Below are positions 1 to 11,279 of a DNA stretch of 64,000 nucleotides, one piece after another. A model generated the notes under the pieces. That model saw nothing but the letters and a program-made list of their open reading frames with translations, was not told the origin of the DNA and did no database searches. The DNA is from Entrophospora sp. SA101 (lineage: Eukaryota; Glomeromycota; Glomeromycetes; Entrophosporales; Entrophosporaceae). The stretch's first letter is position 1. Each line of letters begins with the position of its first letter. The stretch spans positions 51,984 to 115,983 of the forward strand of contig CAUDNR010004356.1 in the NCBI GenBank assembly GCA_958430865.1, given 5' to 3'. The position numbers were made by a program, and so were the translations under genes.

Positions 1-349
1 TTTTATATATAATAATAAGAATTATTTATATTTATTTATTTTTTTTTTATTAAAATTTAAAATTAAATACCAATAGCAACAACTACGCGAAAATCTGGAA
101 TACTCATGTTTTCGACTTTTTTTTTATAATTTTATTAAAACAACCTGACGGGAGGTTAAGAAAATCTCGTGAAACTTGATTCTATATAGATTTTTAAATG
201 AATGGGCCTCTATAAGCGGGCGGTGTACAACATGTCATTGTGTCTAGAATTGGATAACGAACAAAAGACGCCGTAAAATTTTATAAATTTAATATTAAAG
301 AAGGAAAAAAGTTTTTTTCCGTTTTTATAAAATTTTTTCCTATTAAATT
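1..349. other. AT-rich 5' flank, no gene seen
   Basis: This stretch is AT-rich with long T runs just before the ATG at 350. I see no open frame, RNA gene or clear inverted repeat. It probably holds the promoter and 5' UTR of the following gene, but no specific site can be supported. Confidence 0.5.
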
Positions 350-2233
350 ATGGGAGGTGAAAAAAATATTAAAGTTGAAAATTCGCAAGATGATTTTCAA
401 TCATCAAAGAGCCTAAATAACAAAACTATTGATTGGAATGGACTGGAATGGTTTAAAAATTCTCATACTTTTTGGTTTAATGATTTTTTAAAATGGATAT
501 TGTTGATCTTATACGAACCAAAAGATAGTCAAGAACAAGTTCATATTGAAAAAGGGTTAAAAGTTCTGAAAAGTGAGGTCGACGAATTATTATTATGTAA
601 TGTTGGAAATTGGTCGGATATTCATAAAATAATTTCAGAATTATTTGAAAAGTGTAATAATTGGATACTATCTCACGATGAACCTTTAAGAAATTCGATT
701 ATAAGTGAGATTGTCAAAAGACTCCGATTGGAGCAACCTCTTGTCAAAACATTGGTTGATTATTTAATTCAACTTCAAGTTCCTCAACGTTCAGTATTAA
801 GGTTTATGGTTCATCAAAATATACAAGCTCGAGTTGCTTTTGCTAGAACTACTTTAAAACCTCATCTGGATACATACGCATCAATGAGTTATCATTGTAC
901 AAACAATCCTTATTTTAAAAAAATTCAAGTTGAAAAAGAAGAAATCGGTAAAAAATATAATGAATTGACAAACACGAATGAAAAATTAAAGTTAGACGAT
1001 GCTCATACAAGATCTTTATTACAAGAATTGGGCGAAGAAAGCGAACAACTTAAGAATCAATTAAGAGAACAAAATAACCAACTAAAAAAATATAAAGAAA
1101 TAGTCAATAAATTAAAAGAACAAAATCCTCAACTTTCCGAAGAAATGAATCAATTAAGAGAACAAAATAACCAACTAAAAAAATATAAAGAAAAAGTCAA
1201 TAAATTAAAAGAACAAAATTCTCAACTTTCCGAAGAAATGAATCAATTAAGAGATGATTTTAACAGTGAAATTCAACAATCATTTGAAAAACAAGAATCG
1301 TTTAAACATGAAACCGAAAAGGCCAAAAAAGAGGTGTTATTTTTACAGTCAGCACTTGGAGACGTGACAAATATTCGCATTAGCGATAAATCTTTAAATG
1401 GACCTCTTCAAATAATAAAAGATATTGACAAATTTAAACAGCTGTTAGAAGATTTTTCTAAAACTAAAGGATCATCGGTAGAAATAAATGAATCTGGGGC
1501 AAGAGATTTACTTTTATCTTATCATATTAAAATTGATAACATGGAATCCAGGGAATTGAAAAGGATTTTAACATCAGTTTTAGAGCGTTTAATATGTCTT
1601 GAAGTTTTTTCCGCGGCAGCAGAAATCAGTAAAGTCAATGTCGAGGATGAGGAATCGTCTACTGATTATCATCTAGAATCATCGATTATTTACCATACTA
1701 ACGCTTTAATCAGACACACCACTAATTTATCCCAAAAACGAGACGGAAATGATTATGTTGCCAAAACAACACCTATTAAAATTCGACAACAGGTCTACGA
1801 AGCACTCTCTCTACGTGCCTTCAATTTAGCTGATGTCGAGCATCCTTATATCACTGAAACCGTGAATAAACTTGTTAAAGAAGTAAATAAATATCGTAAA
1901 ATTTTGGACGAGGAAAGAAAGAATAATGTTAGAAAATCTGCTGAAGAATTGGTACGTTTTGGCTTTAAATTGTGGTTTGGATTACAAGCTCAAGAGCCTA
2001 CTCCAAAAGTTAAATTCAACAGGCCAGGAGGTTCAATTAAGCCCCATTTAATGCAAGGTGCCTGGGACAAAGAAGAAATACAAAATTATGAAGTAGAACT
2101 TTGTTATTTTCCTTCTATAGTTTCAAAAATAGGCGACCAATTACAAATTTATAACAAGTCTGAAGTATTAATTAGACCCAAGTCCAAGTCGAACAAAACA
2201 TTCAACAAGCTTAAAAATATTATCTTTCGTTAA
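350..2233 (+). CDS. intronless coiled-coil protein of unknown function (627 aa)
   Basis: A single uninterrupted frame runs from ATG at 350 to TAA at 2233. I do not recognise the family. Residues 1-190 look globular and helical, with many Trp, Leu and Ile. Residues about 195-335 are a Glu/Lys/Gln-rich coiled coil that includes two nearly identical 31-residue units (about 237-267 and 268-298) built on QLREQNNQLKKYKE. Residues about 345-627 are again mixed globular, ending in a basic tail rich in Lys and Ser. There is no signal peptide or convincing membrane segment. It lacks introns, unlike most genes here, which could suggest a lineage-specific or retro-derived gene. A scaffold or cytoskeletal-type role would be a guess from the coiled coil alone. 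Confidence 0.75.
   Translation: MGGEKNIKVENSQDDFQSSKSLNNKTIDWNGLEWFKNSHTFWFNDFLKWILLILYEPKDSQEQVHIEKGLKVLKSEVDELLLCNVGNWSDIHKIISELFEKCNNWILSHDEPLRNSIISEIVKRLRLEQPLVKTLVDYLIQLQVPQRSVLRFMVHQNIQARVAFARTTLKPHLDTYASMSYHCTNNPYFKKIQVEKEEIGKKYNELTNTNEKLKLDDAHTRSLLQELGEESEQLKNQLREQNNQLKKYKEIVNKLKEQNPQLSEEMNQLREQNNQLKKYKEKVNKLKEQNSQLSEEMNQLRDDFNSEIQQSFEKQESFKHETEKAKKEVLFLQSALGDVTNIRISDKSLNGPLQIIKDIDKFKQLLEDFSKTKGSSVEINESGARDLLLSYHIKIDNMESRELKRILTSVLERLICLEVFSAAAEISKVNVEDEESSTDYHLESSIIYHTNALIRHTTNLSQKRDGNDYVAKTTPIKIRQQVYEALSLRAFNLADVEHPYITETVNKLVKEVNKYRKILDEERKNNVRKSAEELVRFGFKLWFGLQAQEPTPKVKFNRPGGSIKPHLMQGAWDKEEIQNYEVELCYFPSIVSKIGDQLQIYNKSEVLIRPKSKSNKTFNKLKNIIFR
1058..1243 (+). repeat. in-frame tandem duplication, 2 x 93 bp, in the coiled-coil gene
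   Basis: The unit starting at 1058 is repeated at 1151, and a third truncated start follows at 1244. The period is 93 bp (31 codons), and the two units differ by only a few bases. The frame is kept, so the coiled coil is lengthened by 31 residues. Confidence 0.85.
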
Positions 2234-2678
2234 CGGTAATTTTTATTTTTTTATTATTGTTATTTAGGTTAAAATAAAAAAACTCCTAGGTATTTACGTG
2301 ATTAATTTAATTCTTTATTCGTTATCATTTATTTGTCTCTTTTTAAATAGTATTGGTTGTTAAAAAAGAAAACTTTAATAAAATCTTAATATATTTAAAT
2401 TTTTTAATAATATATATATGTATGGTATGTATATGTATATATTATATATATATATATATATAATCTAAGCAATAATAAATAAATATATAATTTTTTGTGT
2501 TTAAAAATTTTTTTTTATAAAATATAATAATTAGGATTTAAAAATGCATAGAGATTTCCTTTAAACAAATAAAAACCATTTACTACCACCACTATTATTA
2601 CCACGTATCAAGTTAAACAATAAACTGTACATTGTGAAATTATGTATAGAAAAAAATTTATAAAATCAAAAACTTTAT
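2234..2678. other. intergenic, AT-rich; convergent 3' ends
   Basis: This lies between the 3' ends of two convergent genes. It holds a (TA)n run around 2436-2462 and a sequence that serves as an inversion breakpoint at about 2665 (see the 37868 junction). No gene is seen. Confidence 0.6.
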
Positions 2679-3523
2679 TCAGTCGGTTCTTCGACACACA
2701 GTTTCAACTAGGTTTTTTGCATCTAAAAAATATTGAAAGATTATTAAAATCAACTTTTATCAATTGTATTTATATTCAACTTGCCTTTAGACCGCACATA
2801 AACCATACAATAAGGATTTGCTGAAGATCCTGTCGTGTCGGCAAGAACTTCTCTTTCTTCAACCTAAATAAACATAGATCATTTTACAGATGTGTGTAAT
2901 CATATATATATATATATGTATGTGAATGAATGAATACATGAATATTAATTAAATCTATCAAACCTCTGTTACATAAGAATCGTTATATTTTAACCATCGA
3001 TCTTTTTCAATATCATAAATATATATCCAATAATGACCAAATGTAGCCTGACCTAAAAAACATAATAATTAATATAATTAATATTTTCGTAATGAAGGAA
3101 AATCGAATTTAAACTTTATTATTAATATACCAACCACTATGTATGAATACTGCATGTAAATGGTATTCACACTCTTTTAGGTCATGATAATGTTGTTTTA
3201 ATTTATGCCTTAAAGTTGTTATACTATCTTCAGCATCTAACAAAAATCACAAAATTTAAATAAATTGTCAAATACTCTCCCACAAAATATATACATAGTA
3301 TCTACCAGAAATTCGATTGGTAACTCTTATGCTCTCTTGTTCCATTTCTGATAATTGCCAATCTGCGTTTTCATCAAATAAAAATTCAGAATAATCAGAT
3401 TTCATATTTTTTATAAAATCAGCTGTTGTTCTAAGTAGACTTGACGGATTTAACATAGTAGTCTATTAATAGATAATTATCAGTTTTTATAAAAAATATC
3501 TTTTTAATAATTATGAAAATCTT

Positions 3524-3565
<42 letters not shown>

Positions 3566-4135
3566 TAATTAACCTTATCTTGAGAATTTTCTTTGAGTGT
3601 TGTTTGTAATCGATCTATTTCCATTTTCCAAGAATTTGCTTGTAAACGTCTTTGTCTCAGCAGGTCACCATTCTTATCTAAATACCGATCAAGATAAATT
3701 ACTTTGTCGAAACGAAGAAATGCATTGGATTTATAAACATTGGAAGTTGATCTATCGAATTGCACTCTCTATTATTATTAGATTAAATTTTTTAAATTTA
3801 ACCCATTATAAATACTAAAATGAGAGCAAATAAATTTGTCGAGAAAATACACTTACTTGTACATGTATTTGAAGTATAGGTGGTATGCTTGTTAGAGTTA
3901 CTTCTCTTTCGGCTTGTGTGCCTTCAAAATCAACCTATTAATAATTATCATGTATATATGAGTAATATTTAATTATTTAAATAAAAATTATTATTATATA
4001 TCTACCGTTGATGTATCAAAATAAACATCAAGACCATCATATAAATCACGACCTTCAGCTACAATAACGATGTTTAAAAAAAAGCAATTAAGGAAATTAA
4101 CAAATAAATGTAACCATGTATAATAAACGCACACG

Positions 4136-4200
<65 letters not shown>

Positions 4201-7200
4201 CTAGTATTAATCAATAGTCTAGAGGTGAAAAAAGGATATTAAATGATTGAATGGTTCTTCTTTAACAGTATCGATATTTTGACCAGTATTTTGATCTGTA
4301 TAATGAAGAACTTGTCGAGTTTCACCATAAAATAAACTGATTGAGATTGAAAAAAAATAATAATGATAATATGTTATATTATTAATCGAGATCAATCATA
4401 TTACAGCAAATAATTTAATTTTTTTTAAACCTTTTTACAATATTTTCCATATTATCATTTTGGGTGCTTTTAATCGCAGCTTCAAGTTGAAACATTACAT
4501 TGTCCATACATTCTGTAAAACAATGTTTTTGCTTTATTAATGCTCCAAGGTTATTATTGAAGCTAAACAAATTGTGCAAACTGATAAAAAAATAACATTT
4601 CAAATGTGAATTAATTTACCTGTAACATCTTGTTGTTTCCCAAATAGCATTCCTGAATTATTTTTTTCCTTGTCACCATTAGATGAATTATAAAATTCTG
4701 GAATCATATCTTGGCCTAAAGAATTCGTATTAGAATAGTTTTCTCTGTCTTTTCCTTTAGAAGCACCATTCTCATGACCAGAACTAAATAAATCATTCTC
4801 AGCATCGGTAAAGAATTGACCAGTTTGGTCATTATTATCATTGGCTAGCGTGACAGTTTCTTCCATTGTTCCTTGAGAGTTTGCACCAAATTCTGATAAA
4901 TCTGGTATGGCTTTAGTGACAACAACTTTATCTGAAGATTGAACTTCATTTGAATAATCAATATTCATTCTGGAGTCAGGAGGACTTGATAATTCATCAA
5001 TATTAGGTTTAGATGGTAATGATGGTGATGGATCCTTTGGTTCATCTTCATCGTTTTTAGCGCTAACTAGTGCCATAAACGCAAGATCAAATTCAGGTGA
5101 AATAGATTTATTTTGTGTATGAACTAGGTTGATAAATAAATTACGTAAAAGATTCACAACTATCATATACAAGATATATATTATTATTAGCATTGTTACT
5201 TAACTTTATATAAATATAAATATCTCTTTCTTTGTAAAAATGCAAAATATAGTGGCACAAACTTACATTTTTTTGCTCTGGTAATTTCTGAATTTGAAAC
5301 TTCTCTACCACCAATTATTATTTGTTTGTGATTATAGTCAAATCCGTTTATATCAGATGAATCAAAGGATATAACAGTTTCACGTAAATCTCTGATTGTA
5401 AAATAATACTAAATAACATCACATGAATATAGCTATTTTCGTATTAAAAAATTCCATATATATATTTTAAGCACAAATAAATAAATACCTGTAACAAAGA
5501 ATTTAAATAACAAGTATTTCCAATGTTATCCAAACCCACTGGCCTATTTTGATTATACGAGCGACAGGAAAAAGAGAGAAATTTAATATTATGACAAATA
5601 GAAATTGCGAGATCCGAGTATTGGTATAATTCTTACAAATCAGAAGAATAATTATCCACGTTCATATCTGCATCATTATAAATTGAAAATAAAAATAATT
5701 GTTTTGTATATAAAGTTACACACACACAAAAATATTGTTGAAAAATCTTTACATACCACCATAAGAAATAGCTCCATCCTTCAAAAAATTTAATATTTTC
5801 GAGCTATTTCTGAATTTGCCAATAAAAGATAATGCTTCACGATGTCTTATACTCATAGTAGGGCGATCACTCATCTAAAATGGATTTAATATGGTCAATT
5901 TTGATATGATCATAATACATTATTAGTAAATAGTTAGACAACAGTATTAATTACCAATGACTTATAAACGTCAATCAGTATATCGTCTGATACAGAATGA
6001 TCTGCCTTTTGCAAATGAAGATACGCTTCTTTCACATCATCAACAGTAAATTTATCTTATATATTAAAAATGAAACAATGAATTATAAAATAAAAAATAA
6101 AAAATAGAAATAAAATCATCTTATATATATATGGGGGAGAGAAAAATACCTCGTGATTTTTCAACACCTACTAGCGTAGACAAAGAATCGCTCTTTCTTT
6201 CCAAAGATAATTCATGTATAGCTTGTAAATATTGAGGAGTTTTTTCTGGAAAATCATAAATTCCTATATGATAAGCCCATTTCAAAATATCGTCTTCCAT
6301 ATCTGAAACACAACCAAGGATTGAATAGCCACTAGCTTGTGTTGAACATGTTATAGATACGGGATTGAAAGTAGACTGAGATGGGTCATTATGCCGTTTA
6401 TCTTAACAATCCATTAAAAATTAGTTGAACTAAATTTCAATTAGAATTTAAAGCTACAAAAAAAAGAATTTAACATAAATTAACTTCATTACATTTTGTT
6501 CCAAGAATATTTGCCAACGTATCGTAAGGATTTAAATAATCACTTTTTTGAAAATTAGCTAAAAACGATATTTTTTTAAAAAAATATATTAATAATCAAG
6601 AATAACGTTATTATAAAAAAAGGATATACACTTACTAAATTCCATGTGTTGCATATCTAATTCTTCTTTTGCCTGTGAAATAATTCGTTTGCGACCTTTA
6701 AAAATGGCGTATTCGAATTGATTATTGTTTTTTTTGTACCCGATTTTTTCTAATAAAGCCTGGCTAGAGGAAAAATCTTTGTCAGAAGATGTTATAATTA
6801 TGTTTGTAAGATCTCCGAGGATTGATTGATTGATTGAAAGAAAGAACGAAAACCAACCTCGCATTATCCCAGCCAATGTTTGTTTTATAAAAATCCCCGT
6901 GTATTCCTCCCATTGGCAATGGAGTCATATTCTCATTTATCGCGTTGTCAAGAAGTTGTCCAAGGGATACAATGGTACGATTGAAATCTGGTTGTGATTC
7001 ATTTTCAGTGACGTTAGTCTTTGTCGAATAGTGCTGCCTTGATTTTTGTAATGCATCAAAAATCTGGATATCGATCAATGGTTCATCAATATCAACTTTT
7101 ATAACAAAACTACATAAACAACAATGTGCATTTAAAGTACGAGAATCATCTGACATGGTTGTATGAAGATGATGTAACTTGTTTTCAAGATTTTTAATAC

Positions 7201-7511
7201 AAGAGCCTGGCTCTGGATTCGATCGATTATTCAAATCAAGACTTTCAGGTAAATCAGCCTTGAGTCTAAACCATTTATGACACTTTTTACATATAAAAAC
7301 AGTCATATCTTCTCTGTTAAAGCGTTTTGATAAAAGAAATTCATGAGGGTGGTTATATTCTCCTTGGTTATGACGTGTTAGAGAAACAAGCCAGGCAGGT
7401 GGTGTTTGTGGTTTTCCTCCCGAAAATTCAGATTTACGTGGAGGAAGAGCTGGTGGATTTTTTGAGTCTGACCACAATAGAATTTTGTGTGGGGTTTGTT
7501 TTAACGACCAT
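2679..7511 (-). CDS. ubiquitin carboxyl-terminal hydrolase, USP25/28-Ubp2-like (5' end unresolved)
   Basis: Cysteine protease that would remove ubiquitin from proteins (USP family, peptidase C19). Twenty exons read in one frame (complement): 6858-7511, 6636-6763, 6493-6558, 6150-6401, 5955-6055, 5757-5874, 5637-5667, 5489-5543, 5267-5408, 4620-5159, 4431-4512, 4240-4336, 4006-4071, 3857-3934, 3574-3768, 3306-3462, 3135-3236, 2964-3052, 2785-2863, 2679-2722. This gives about 1025 residues plus a short missing N-terminus. The Cys box [16 protein letters not shown] (Cys about residue 462), the QQDVTECMDN box and the His box GQATFGHYW (His about 962), followed by YND, are intact. The arrangement, with [11 protein letters not shown] and a long insert after the Cys box, fits Ubp2/USP25/28. 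One intron is AT-AC (4072-4239) and one GC-AG (2723-2784). The ATG at about 7583 is out of frame with any simple splice, so the first exon is not resolved. The gene is divergent from the bL12m gene. Confidence 0.88.
2723..2784 (-). other. GC-AG intron (last intron of the ubiquitin protease)
   Basis: On the minus strand the exon ends in AAAG and the intron starts GCAAGT and ends in TTTTTTAG. Splicing here restores the frame (GTG CGG TCT AAA G / AT GCA AAA). No GT is available at this position. Confidence 0.8.
3527..3556. repeat. (CA)n microsatellite in an intron
   Basis: About 15 CA units lie in the intron between exons 3306-3462 and 3574-3768 of the ubiquitin protease. The inverted second copy at 36983-37012 has the same length. 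Confidence 0.9.
4072..4239 (-). other. U12-type AT-AC intron in the ubiquitin protease
   Basis: Read on the minus strand, the exon ends CAT TTA and the intron begins ATATCCTTT, an exact U12-type donor. Near the 3' end is TTCCTTAAT, which fits the U12 branch-site consensus TTCCTTRAY. The likely branch A is about 16 nt before the terminal AC. The next exon starts ATC GTT ATT GTA GCT, giving [20 protein letters not shown], the expected conserved USP sequence. No GT donor exists in the region, and reading through meets a stop. The intron is 168 bp and contains a (CA)n tract. Confidence 0.88.
4129..4190. repeat. (CA)n microsatellite inside the AT-AC intron
   Basis: About 30 AC units, slightly impure at the left end. 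The inverted second copy of this gene stops at the position matching 4112, a few bases before this tract, which is where the N gap begins. Confidence 0.9.
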
Positions 7512-8023
7512 CTTTTAGTTAGAGTACAACAAATAATATAAAAATTAAAATAAAAAAAACAGATCTAACCTTGTGAAATTGCCATTCTTTTTTTTTTGCT
7601 ATCTCAAGATCTTTTTTTTAAAAAACAATTTACGGAAAAATACAAAAAGAAACTAAATATAAAAACCACTACTAACACTAACACTAACACTAATACTAGT
7701 CATTTGCCGGATAATTTTTAGGCAGATAATAATATACCAAAAAAAGATTACAATAAAATTTCCAAGTATTTTTATTGGACTATTAAATTGATGAAAATCA
7801 TCTCTTTCTTCATGGTAAATATTTCTTTTTGAAATTGTATCTTTATGAATCCTATACAGAATATCAATTAACATCAAAATAAAACTTCAATTCAATTAAA
7901 CAAGTATCGAAATATAATAAATACGTTTTTTAGTAGAACTACTACTCGGTAAGAAATGTGAAATAGATGCAAGATTTCTCTGCATATGAAATGAAATATC
8001 TTCTAATTTTTTTGATTTTTTAG
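7512..8023. other. divergent 5' region of the ubiquitin protease and bL12m genes
   Basis: About 500 bp separate the readable 5' ends of the two genes. It should hold the unresolved first exons and a shared promoter. On the minus strand an intron-like 3' end, with CTAAC branch motif and AAAAG acceptor, lies just above 7511. On the plus strand a candidate 15-nt microexon sits at 7934-7948. ACTAAC is repeated in tandem at about 7671-7691. Confidence 0.5.
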
Positions 8024-8813
8024 AAATTCAACTTTTGTAATTTCAAAATATCAAGGGAAAATAGATAATAGTGTAATAAAATACGGCGTAGCATTATATG
8101 CAACTGAAGCTGCAGAACATAATAATGTAAAATTACCGACACCAGGAAAAAATGAAAGAGACAATCCAAAAATTTCAAATTTAGTAGAACAAATTGCATC
8201 ATTATCTTTAATCGAAACATCAGAACTTGTCAAATCATTAAAAGTAATTTTAATAATTTATTAATAATAATGAAAGAAAGAGACACTGTTTTTAATCTAA
8301 TTTTTGAATTGGAATTTCAGATAAAGTTGAACATTCAAGACGTTGCATTACCTGCAGTAAATTTTGCTTCAATGGCAACAGCTGCACCTACAGATGCAAC
8401 ATCTACACCTGTAGAAGTATTTAATTGATTGAATTAATTAATCATTATCAAAATAAAAATTGATTGTTATTTTGATTTAATAAACTAATAAAATTTCGAT
8501 TATTAGGAAGAAAAGGCTCCCGAGAAAGCAGAATTCACATTAAAATTAGAAAAATTTGATCCTGCTTCTAAAACAAAGATAATTCGTGAAATCAAAAATA
8601 TTATACCTGGAACAAACCTTGTAGAGGTAATACATAAATAAATGTTTATACACATTACGTGTTTCTCACTCTTGACAAAAAATTTTTTTTCTTTAGGCAA
8701 AAAAATTTGTAGAAAGTGTTCCCAAGGTCATTAAAGAAAATGTGAATAAAGAAGAGGCAGAAAAAATTAAAAAGACGTTAGAGGGGCTTGGTGCAACTGT
8801 TTTAATGGAATAA
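8024..8813 (+). CDS. mitochondrial ribosomal protein bL12m (L7/L12), 5' end unresolved
   Basis: Component of the mitochondrial large-subunit stalk that recruits translation factors. Exons 8024-8243, 8321-8416, 8507-8626 and 8697-8813 splice in frame. The N-terminal dimerisation part reads NLVEQIASLSLIETSELVKSLK. A short Ala/Thr/Pro hinge follows. The C-terminal domain has KLEKFDPASKTKIIREIK, GTNLVEAKKFVES and EAEKIKKTLEGLGATV, the classic L7/L12 fold sequence. A likely upstream microexon at 7934-7948 (donor GTAAGA at 7949) would add Arg-Thr-Thr-Thr-Arg, which fits a mitochondrial targeting peptide. The exon with the start codon was not found with confidence. The gene is divergent from the ubiquitin protease. 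Confidence 0.9.
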
Positions 8814-9523
8814 ATATCATTAATTAATAGATCACTCACTAGCTATGGACAAATAATTATAATTCATTTTTATTACAATCACATAAATTGAAGAAATCTT
8901 TTATATCTTTTCAAGCAAAAAAAATCAAATTTTATTTATCACCCTAATCCAGCATGCTTAAATATAATTATTCTTTATAATATTTATTTATCATCCTATG
9001 TTCCAAAGACCCACCCATCATCAACCCACTTAAATATATATACACAAAAGAATTTTCATTACCCCACTTTAACGGGGCACCCACACAGAAACCTTTAGTA
9101 AAAGGTGAAAGGTTTATAAGATCTGCGAGTAATGACAAGCTGTCTATTGATAAAAACATCGTGCCTATTTATAGTGCCTAATGATATTATTGGATTTTAA
9201 AAATCCTTTTTTATTGGATAAAATGATGTTATGAAAATCTGGATTAATAGACTTCGAAATTTTTTTACAGGCATTCGAGTTATTTTAAAAAGCATTGATT
9301 TACAGATTTTAGTATAATAGAAAAAAATTTTTTCCACGAGTTTCTGTATGATATCATACCGAATAATATTCATGACATCATAATTCATTCATAAAAACAG
9401 TTTCTTAAAAAATAATTAATATGTACGCCTAAAATAAATTTTTTGTTTATAAATCGATTTCCCACTCGCACTATACACAAATTTCTCAATTAACAGAAAT
9501 CATTATTACTAATATAAATTAAA
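8814..9523. other. intergenic; one coding-like open stretch
   Basis: Mostly AT-rich spacer. A plus-strand frame at 8981-9181 is open for 66 codons without an ATG. It ends in a protein-like run (KGERFIRSASNDKLSIDKN) and a stop. I do not recognise it; it could be a gene remnant or chance. Confidence 0.4.
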
Positions 9524-11279
9524 ATGATTGCTGCTGATGCAAACACAAATTCTCTTCCACAATTAACCACTTATCCATCATCACAAAAAGTCTATCCAAC
9601 TTCTCGTCAAATTCTAAGGATATTTTTGATTCAAACAGCTTTGGGTCTTTTTAATACTTCAGGCGGTTACAAAGCAAACCATTATCTATTATCTTCTTTA
9701 TCATCTCAAGGACATGCTTGTATATCTCTCGTACTTTGTTGGAAGAATGATATTTTGGCTGCTGGTGTCAATTATATTGAAGAAAAAGTATGCTTCGATT
9801 TGGAAAAAGATAAAGTCCGTGTCTATCGATTTATTTGGGGTAATGTAGGGATGATAGGTCTCGAGTTGGAAGACTATCTTAAAATATTTCCAAGAAGTTC
9901 CATATCTAATCCGCTTGAAGATGTCAATTCTCGAATGAAACGATGGTTGGAGGTATGATATATATATATACTGTATATATATGTATTATTTATTGCATAT
10001 TATTTATCTATTTCGCTTATTTAACATGTAAAAGGATAAAGAATCCGCTGCAGAATATAATTTTTATCTTCATTTTATAAAAAAAGAAATCATGACTTTT
10101 CGTGCAACTCATTTCATATTCAATGATTCTGTCGCTTTAAAGATTGCTTCTACTTTACCTTCTTCAATAACTCGTATATTTATTTGCCATGCGTGTGAGC
10201 ATTTATCATTTGGCCCATATGGCGGTGTTCCAGGATTCGGCAGCACTTGTTCTCCCATGGAACACAAATGGCTTAAAGAAATTGAAGGTGTATGGTCCGT
10301 TAGTCGTGCTGTTAAAAGATATATTGACATTTATGGCGAAGGAATTAGTTCAACATATCTTCCTTTACATCCAGAAACATACGGCCAACCACCCTTCAAG
10401 AGATATTACAATTTTGATGCTCCCTACGTTATCATCATTAATCCTGGGGCCATTAAAGGTTACACTATCTTCAAAGAAATTGTTGAAAAAATGAGAGATG
10501 TTCAATTCGCAGCTGTTAAAAGTTGGAGCGTAAATGATTATCTATTAAACGAAATGAAAAAATTGGATAATGTCACGTAAGTTTATATATAATAAATTTA
10601 ATAAAGAAAAATAATTTTATAATCTTAACATCAGCTTATTTTATTTCATTTTTTTATTAATAGGATCTTTCAAATGTTTGAAAATATGGAAGAATTGTGG
10701 CCAAAAGTCAAAGTACTTCTCGTACCTTCTATTTGGTAAATAGAAAAAAAATTTTTTTTTCTTTATTGAATGAATGTTTATTTTAAAATTATTTTTAAAT
10801 ATGTTAGGTATGAAGCATTTGGTCTTGTTGTTGTGGAGGCGATGTTACGCGGAATACCAGTTATTTGTTCTGATGCGGGGGGTTTGCCCGAAGCAAAATG
10901 TGGGGTTGAATTTGGAACTATTCATGTTAATGTAACAAATGGTGAAAGAGAAACTGATCCGAATGCCATAAAAAAGATGGGCATATACAAAATACCTCAA
11001 CAAGATGTTGAGCCATGGATTCGATCATTAAGATATTTGATTAATGACCGAGAAACGTATGAAAGATTTAGTCAAGAATGTTGTGACAAAGCTAATGTAA
11101 CTATTGAAAATATTGATGTTGGAATTTATAAGAGATGGTTGTTAGACATAAGGAAGAATCAATTGTTAAATTTAGATAACCTACAGAAAAACGATAAAAT
11201 TTCACCTACTGTCATAAACAACGTGGATAACATTAACAATATTGGTGTTATTGTTGATACTATTTCATCAACAGTATGA
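9524..11279 (+). CDS. GT4-type (GT-B fold) glycosyltransferase, 504 aa
   Basis: Exons 9524-9952, 10035-10576, 10664-10735 and 10808-11279 splice in frame to 504 residues. The start is the first ATG, after a clean 5' leader. The N-terminal half has a Gly-rich nucleotide-sugar GT-B entry (LFNTSGGYKANHYLLSSL). The third and fourth exons carry the donor-binding end: VLLVPSIW followed by YEAFGLVVVEAMLRGIPVI, the E-x7-E signature of family GT4 (Glu about residues 350 and 358), and SDAGGLPEA. There is no signal peptide or membrane helix, so it is probably cytosolic. The sugar donor and acceptor cannot be told. The C-terminal 40 residues are Asn/Ile-rich and probably disordered. Confidence 0.85.

Noticed and set aside
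3994..4188. Frame encoding a Cys-Val repeat on the minus strand
   Set aside because: It is translation of the (CA)n microsatellite in the U12 intron joined to a real exon; not a gene of its own.
4072..4239. A GT-AG alternative for this intron, using the AG just before CTGAAGG
   Set aside because: There is no GT between the conserved EEPFNHL codons and the stop that follows, and the AT-AC choice gives the expected protein exactly.
10109..10330. Minus-strand frame inside the glycosyltransferase gene
   Set aside because: It is a shadow of a conserved exon; the plus-strand protein is continuous and family-consistent.
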